Shown piece after piece: positions 59,190 to 64,000 of a stretch of DNA of 64,000 nucleotides. The DNA is from Lytechinus pictus (taxonomy: Eukaryota; Echinodermata; Echinoidea; Temnopleuroida; Toxopneustidae). Position 1 is the first letter of the stretch. Each line of letters opens with the position of its first letter. The stretch covers positions 74,260,420 to 74,324,419 of the forward strand of contig NC_087247.1 of the NCBI RefSeq assembly GCF_037042905.1, written 5' to 3'. Under the pieces are notes generated by a model. It had not been told where the DNA came from and searched no databases. It saw nothing but the letters and a program-made list of their open reading frames with translations. The position numbers were made by a program, and so were the translations under genes.

Positions 59190-59216
59190 TGATTTTTTTT
59201 TTTTTTTTTTTTTTTT
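59190..59216. repeat. Poly-T tract upstream of WASHC1
   Basis: About 26 consecutive T. It may be the reversed poly-A tail of a retroposed copy, but I could not define one. Confidence 0.7.
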
Positions 59217-59884
59217 GCTACAGCTCCCCACGGTCGAATAGAGGTGGGGGGGGTCCTCCATTGCTGATTTGCGGGGTGACAGATGCTGCCCCCTTCTCTG
59301 TTCCAGCCTTGTCTGAATAGTGTTACATTTGGGGTTAAGGGATTGATATAATTTGCTTTTGTATGTTGTTTTGCTTGTTTTTATTGATTGTACATATTTT
59401 GTTTTCTTTATATCTGTATGATTTAAAAGGAGTCTGTTCAAATAAATACATAAATAAATAAATACGACGTCATAATCTCATAGCGCCCTCCCTCAGAGGA
59501 TATCAGAATACAAGTAAACAAAGTTGCAATGTAAGAAATCTCAGCTGAAGATCATCAACATATGCCATGCAACGGCCCGATGACGTCAATGCACACATGT
59601 GTAAAGGTCTATTGCAAAATGGTGCAAACTTTTCCTCACTGTTCCTGAAGACATACTGTTTTATCTGCAGAATTTCACAATCATTTTGTTTAAAGATCCA
59701 GACCGGACCCGAAAATGAAATTGATAAATTATATACCAATCGAAAGCTTATAAGCTACTAAATACACCAAGGTATGCTTTATGCATTTTCACCGCTTCCC
59801 AGCTGAGTATTTTGCTTAAGAATATTCCAATTATCGGGTTTCGAACCCCGAACCCCGCTTAGAAAATAGGCTTTATTGTGCTTT

Positions 59885-60400
59885 TCACCTGCCTCGAGAC
59901 CGTGACGTCACGTTGTAAGCGTCGTGATTCCATAGGTTTGTACACAGAAAAACTGGATGATTTTTTTGCTTTCCAGATAACGCATTTCATTCTCTTCACT
60001 TCTATCACAGAGGGATATCACATATATTTTTACCCACAAGCTTGAATTTATGAAATCTGCAGTTTAGAACTAGTTTTTGCCATATTTTATTTCCTGCTTA
60101 TTTGGCGCAGATTTCAATTCTATCTGCATTTAGATTATGTATAACAACTTTTCCTGACATAGCAATTTAGGCCCAATAAGAGCCAAACAAAGAAATCACA
60201 AAAAAGGTAGTGAATAGTTGTAGGTTTACAACAATTTGAACAGTGAATAATTTTGAGTGCCATTTTCATCTGAAAACAAAAAAAAAAATGGATTCATAAC
60301 ATGGAAATGGAAGAAAATACCCAATGCTTTTGTACACAAACCTATGGAATCACAACCCTCCTGACACAACGTGACGTCATCATTTCCAGGCGACGTGGGG
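59885..60400. mobile_element. Fold-back element with TGACGTCA sites in both arms
   Basis: The left arm GTGACGTCACGTTG plus GATTCCATAGGTTTGTACAC is mirrored by GTGTACAAACCTATGGAATC-type sequence and CAACGTGACGTCAT at 60332-60382. The arms are about 65 bp. No frame of note inside. Confidence 0.7.
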
Positions 60401-60599
60401 GTGCTCAATCGAAGCGTACTTTGGAGGAGCAGTTTCTTTGATTTTTATTTAATATTTTTAACTATTGGAAGGAGATATATGTAATATTTTTGGTATATTC
60501 GTATTGTATGAATCATTACCTTTATTTTGATATATGATTGTTTTTACACCGGTCAGGGTCTTTAAAGAAATGGACATACAGTGTAGGATATAGAGCAGA

Positions 60600-60985
60600 T
60601 TGTCACAAGTCAGAGTAATTCATCCCACAGGCAGCTTTTCATTACAAATCATGTATCATAGACAGTTATTTTCAAGAAAACATCCTCAATGTGCGTTACG
60701 TAGCTTGGCGAAAGACAAAAAAGAACAGGATGGCGATGCAAACATCGCGGCAAGTCTTCCTGTCTTTTCAAGATTTTTTTTTTTGCATTCTGTTTTAAAA
60801 TTGAATCAATATCATAGAAATGTCGGAAATGAAACTGTATCCCATTTACATGATCTAGGGCAAGATCTTTTAGAAGGAAGTAGAAATCTCAGGGGCGAAA
60901 GTTTCAGTTTTTCGCGGTACATGCACATGAACAAGACACAATCCCTGGCTCCTTGGAGAGTAAGCACACGTTAGTGAAAGATTTT
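60600..60985. repeat. Dispersed repeat, inverse of 29160-29400
   Basis: Shares GAAATCTCAGGGGCGAAAG and GATCTAGGGCAAGATCTTTT with the inverted copy near 29270. The 124-residue open frame across it has no domain and is not called. Confidence 0.5.
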
Positions 60986-61079
60986 TACTCTCTAGGAGCC
61001 TCCTAGCTAGTTGCACTGCGCAGTGAGCAAGTGGAGCTCTGGCAATATATGTTGTCAATAAGTTTTCATTCTACAGTAA

Positions 61080-62210
61080 AATCCACACATAACTGACAGA
61101 AACAATAGTTGCGGTAGACAGCTGGTACTGTGGCAGCTGTCTGTTTCGGGGAGTTTTTTTACATTTTTTATTTTTTTTAATTTCTCCTCGTACAAAGGCA
61201 GCTCGCGATCGTGCAACCGCCATTAGGGGTTAACAATGCAAAATCCCCACGACGGGGCTCATCGATTTTGTCTTTATTTCATAAAAATATGTAACAAGAA
61301 CTAAAATAATATTAGATCTATTCAGTTTTGGCCTGAAATGCACCGAAACGGGAAAAAATAAACTATAAAAGGAAAAAACATTGACTTACAGTCTTACTTT
61401 CCTGGTTTACCCAAACTTAATTACATAAACATATGGCCATTGAGTCCCTGTACAGATCGAGTAAGAAATTTGGTCTAACTTTAATACGTAGCCTAAAATT
61501 GGTGAATGGAGCCAAAGCCAATCAGCGGAACATGCAATAATCAGAGACGTAGACCGAAGATTTTGGTCTATAGCTGCAGTAGACCAAAAGCTTCGGTCTC
61601 TGTTATGTTGGTTGTTCAGCTGAACTCCGACGGGGGGATTTTGCATTGTAAGTCCCCTAATGGTGTCAGCACGATAGCTAGACAGCTGGCAGCCGTCTGT
61701 TTCGAGGAGTTTTTAAACATTTTTTTTTTTTTTTAATTTCTCCTTTAGGGGACTTACAATGCAAAATCCCCCCGTTGGGGCTCTTCAATTTTTGTCTGTA
61801 ATGAATCAAACTTTTGAAAATTAACGCAACTGAAATGCAAATTAATATTCCCTCTCGGCATTAATTGCCAAAAAACGGGGAAAATCAAGTTAAAAGGAAC
61901 AAAAACAGTGACTTACCTCGGCTGTCGCGCAACTTCACTGCCCTGTAGCTGTTTTATCCGAACTTAATACACATAAACATATGGCCATTGAGTCCCCTGT
62001 ACAGATCGCGCTAGAAATTCGGTCTCTGTATTTGGTGAGTGAAGCCAACAGAGTTCAGCTGAACAACCAACATAACAGAGACCGAAGCTTTTGGTCTACA
62101 CGATAGCGAGCCGTCTGTGTACGAGGGAAAATTTAAAAAATAAAAAAATGTTAAAAATCTCCTCGAAACAGACGGCTGCCAGCTGTCTATAGCTGCATCA
62201 GCTTTCCCCC
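61080..62210. repeat. Compound inverted repeat cluster
   Basis: GTCTGTTTCGGGGAG/GTCTGTTTCGAGGAG occur at 61140 and 61697 and inverted near 62160. ACAATGCAAAATCCCC occurs at 61235 and 61757 and inverted near 61637. The TTCGGTCTCTGTTATGTTGG phrase of 61590 is inverted near 62070. At least two element copies have inserted or rearranged here. Confidence 0.65.
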
Positions 62211-62744
62211 AGTCCAAATCTGTACATGTATCTAGTTTGTTTAGGCATAACCTTACTGTCTAAACAATAAATGTGCAAGTCCCTGGCCTTGTCTTTGTAA
62301 ACTCTTTCAAGGCCAAGGGGGCGTAGATTGGGCGGTACAGTGTACGAACTTTGCCCCGATCCCAAGCCAAGGGAGTCCAACCCGTGTGGCTGGCTTAGTT
62401 ACGTTACATTGCCGATACTAGTAAGTGTAGAGCATTTAACTTTCATACTACGTTTCACAGCTAATAAATCCATCTGAAATGAGCAATGACTGTTAGCACT
62501 TTTCGTTATAAAAATTACTACTTACAATTCACAGAATCGATGAAATATATTATTATTTGGATCCTGCGCAAACGATGTCGGGTACGGTAACTTATGTTGG
62601 TCACATGCACAGGCTACAACTAGCTACGTACCGGTACAAGTCTAGCATGTTGACTCACCATCACTTCCGGGGTATATGTACTACTGCATATGGCATGCAC
62701 TGCACTGCCAAAGTTGACTGAGCTCTGGGTCTGAGCTAGCCGTG

Positions 62745-62955
62745 TAGGGGGGGGGGGGGGGGGCGCTAGGCCCCACACTCTTGGCTGAAAATTATTATAT
62801 CTAATAAAAATAAAGTAAAATTCACCGAGAAAATGTTAAACATCGAAAAAATCATCCAAATCTGATAACAAATAACAAAAATGAACTCAGTTGGGCCCTG
62901 ATATATGCACACCGTACCGTCATGCAGCGCAGCGGCCGGGGGGGGGGGGGGGGGT
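62745..62955. repeat. Segment bounded by G-tracts
   Basis: G17-type runs at about 62747-62763 and 62939-62954 enclose about 175 bp with a degraded 'AAATTCACCGAGAAAATG' fold-back-like phrase. No gene. Confidence 0.55.
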
Positions 62956-64000
62956 ATGATGTCATGTTTCCACACTTAACTTTCATAAATGTATGTTCTG
63001 TACCCCATCTGCGAAAAAAATATGTGGAAACATGCCTGTAACGAGGAACTCAATAATTCATTGCTTGAAATAGACAAAGTTTTAACTGATAAATGTGTTA
63101 ATTTTATGGTGCATATGCAATGGGACTCGTGTTTAAAAATTGACCCAAAAATATTTAAATATATTGGTATTCTGTATGCCTATAGTTCAATTTCAAGTTC
63201 GTCTCTATTTATCCATTTTGTTCACAACTTCAAGTCAATATTATACATATATTACATTTATATAAGCTACTCGTTTACATAAATCAAGCCTCCATTTGAC
63301 AAAAGACAACAATACTTAAAAAAGGGTATACTACTACTAGTATACAAATAACCAGTATTTAGAATTTCATTCCAATGGACAATGATGTAGTCCCGATGTA
63401 GTATTACTTTAACACCTTATTTGAAAGAGCTACTGTATAGAATTAACTAGTATTTCAGTACCGAAAGTTTAGAATTTCATTCTAATGAAAAAATGCGTGA
63501 AGTCCTAACATATTGATTCTAAAATACTGTACTGCCTCAAAAGAGGTTTAAAGTTCGTGTGTGTAATCAAATATTTTATTACAAAGAATTGAAAATTACA
63601 ATAAGTGCATGAAGTATCGAGATATTAATTTAAAAAAAATGTATAGAAATTACTAGTAATCAGTATCTCAGTACGAAAAAGAAATCTAAAATTTCATTCC
63701 GATAATAAATGCATGAAGTATTAATATTTATTCATTATAGCTACTGTTTTGATTTCAAATAGGGCTAAATCGAATGTGTGTAATCAATATTTCATTCAGA
63801 CAAACAATTTTGAATTTCAAAATTTCGTTCCAATACATGTAATAAAAGCATGAAGTATTAACATAGGTTAAAAGACTCTCTTCCAATACCCGTTTTAGAG
63901 ATTCGTTCCACTTATGGCCAGTGAAAACTAATAATGTCATGAAATTCTTACGACATAATTTCCCTGGGATTTGGAATTCCATCCCTAAATGAATGCAAGT
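62956..64000. repeat. Diverged repeats with 'GAATTTCATTC' motif
   Basis: AGAATTTCATTCCAAT-like phrases with ATGCATGAAGT or GTGAAGTCC recur at about 63360, 63470, 63590, 63690, 63820 and 63870, with spacing near 100-115 bp. This suggests an old minisatellite. No supported exon. Confidence 0.5.

Noticed and set aside
60600-60974. 124-residue protein gene
   Set aside because: It lies in a dispersed repeat shared with 29160-29400, without domain or splice signals.

Overview
The window is metazoan nuclear DNA, most likely from a marine invertebrate and probably a sea urchin (echinoid). It has AT-rich spacers, short exons with GT-AG introns, dense microsatellites and many short inverted-repeat transposons. 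The sea-urchin call rests on remembered repeat phrases (the AGGACAAGTCCACCCC fold-back family, the 'GACCTTTGACCTTG' minisatellite, the 'GCGAGCGCGAAGCGCGAGC' repeat) and on protein character. It is an inference; nothing here fixes the species.

Four protein-coding loci are well supported. (1) A sulfotransferase-like P-loop gene, apparently intronless, lies on + at 9213-10022. (2) A 588-residue single-exon protein of unknown function lies on - at 16530-18296. (3) A five-exon kelch gene on + (30752-35691, 370 aa) matches vertebrate KLHDC8A/B. (4) A five-exon gene on - (58881 down to 52668, 479 aa) encodes WASH (WASHC1), the Arp2/3 activator of the endosomal WASH complex. Its WAHD1, polyproline, WH2, connector and acidic segments are all present. 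All intron phases in both multi-exon genes were checked arithmetically and agree. The genes are unrelated in function; no operon-like organisation is expected or seen.

Layout. 1-5500: spacer, a small MITE, TTAA-type fold-back elements and a 56-57 bp minisatellite that inverts on itself. 5517-8969: a 3.45 kb hAT-like element with an exact 8-bp target duplication. 9.0-10.0 kb: sulfotransferase gene, followed by long ATAC/AT microsatellites. 11.3-13.0 kb: an array with three identical 71-nt tRNA genes whose anticodon reads UCA, one unit carrying a palindromic insertion. 16.4-18.4 kb: orphan gene. 18.4-30.7 kb: spacer with a small hAT MITE, a 320-bp pentanucleotide repeat, fold-back elements and a 160-bp minisatellite. 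30.75-35.7 kb: KLHDC8-like gene, with a minisatellite and a MITE in intron 2. 36-52 kb: gene-poor; it holds a tRNA-derived SINE head, two elements nested one in the other (38.3-39.95 kb), and a LINE ORF1 relic split by a hAT-like element that itself carries a smaller one. 52.7-58.9 kb: WASHC1. 59-64 kb: fold-back and compound repeats.

Most notable: the UCA-anticodon tRNA array; a 34-bp perfect palindrome flanked by an 8-bp duplication; the three-level nested insertion at 42.3-44.3 kb; and three unrelated minisatellites (two inside introns) that each carry perfect DR1 or ERE-type nuclear-receptor sites.
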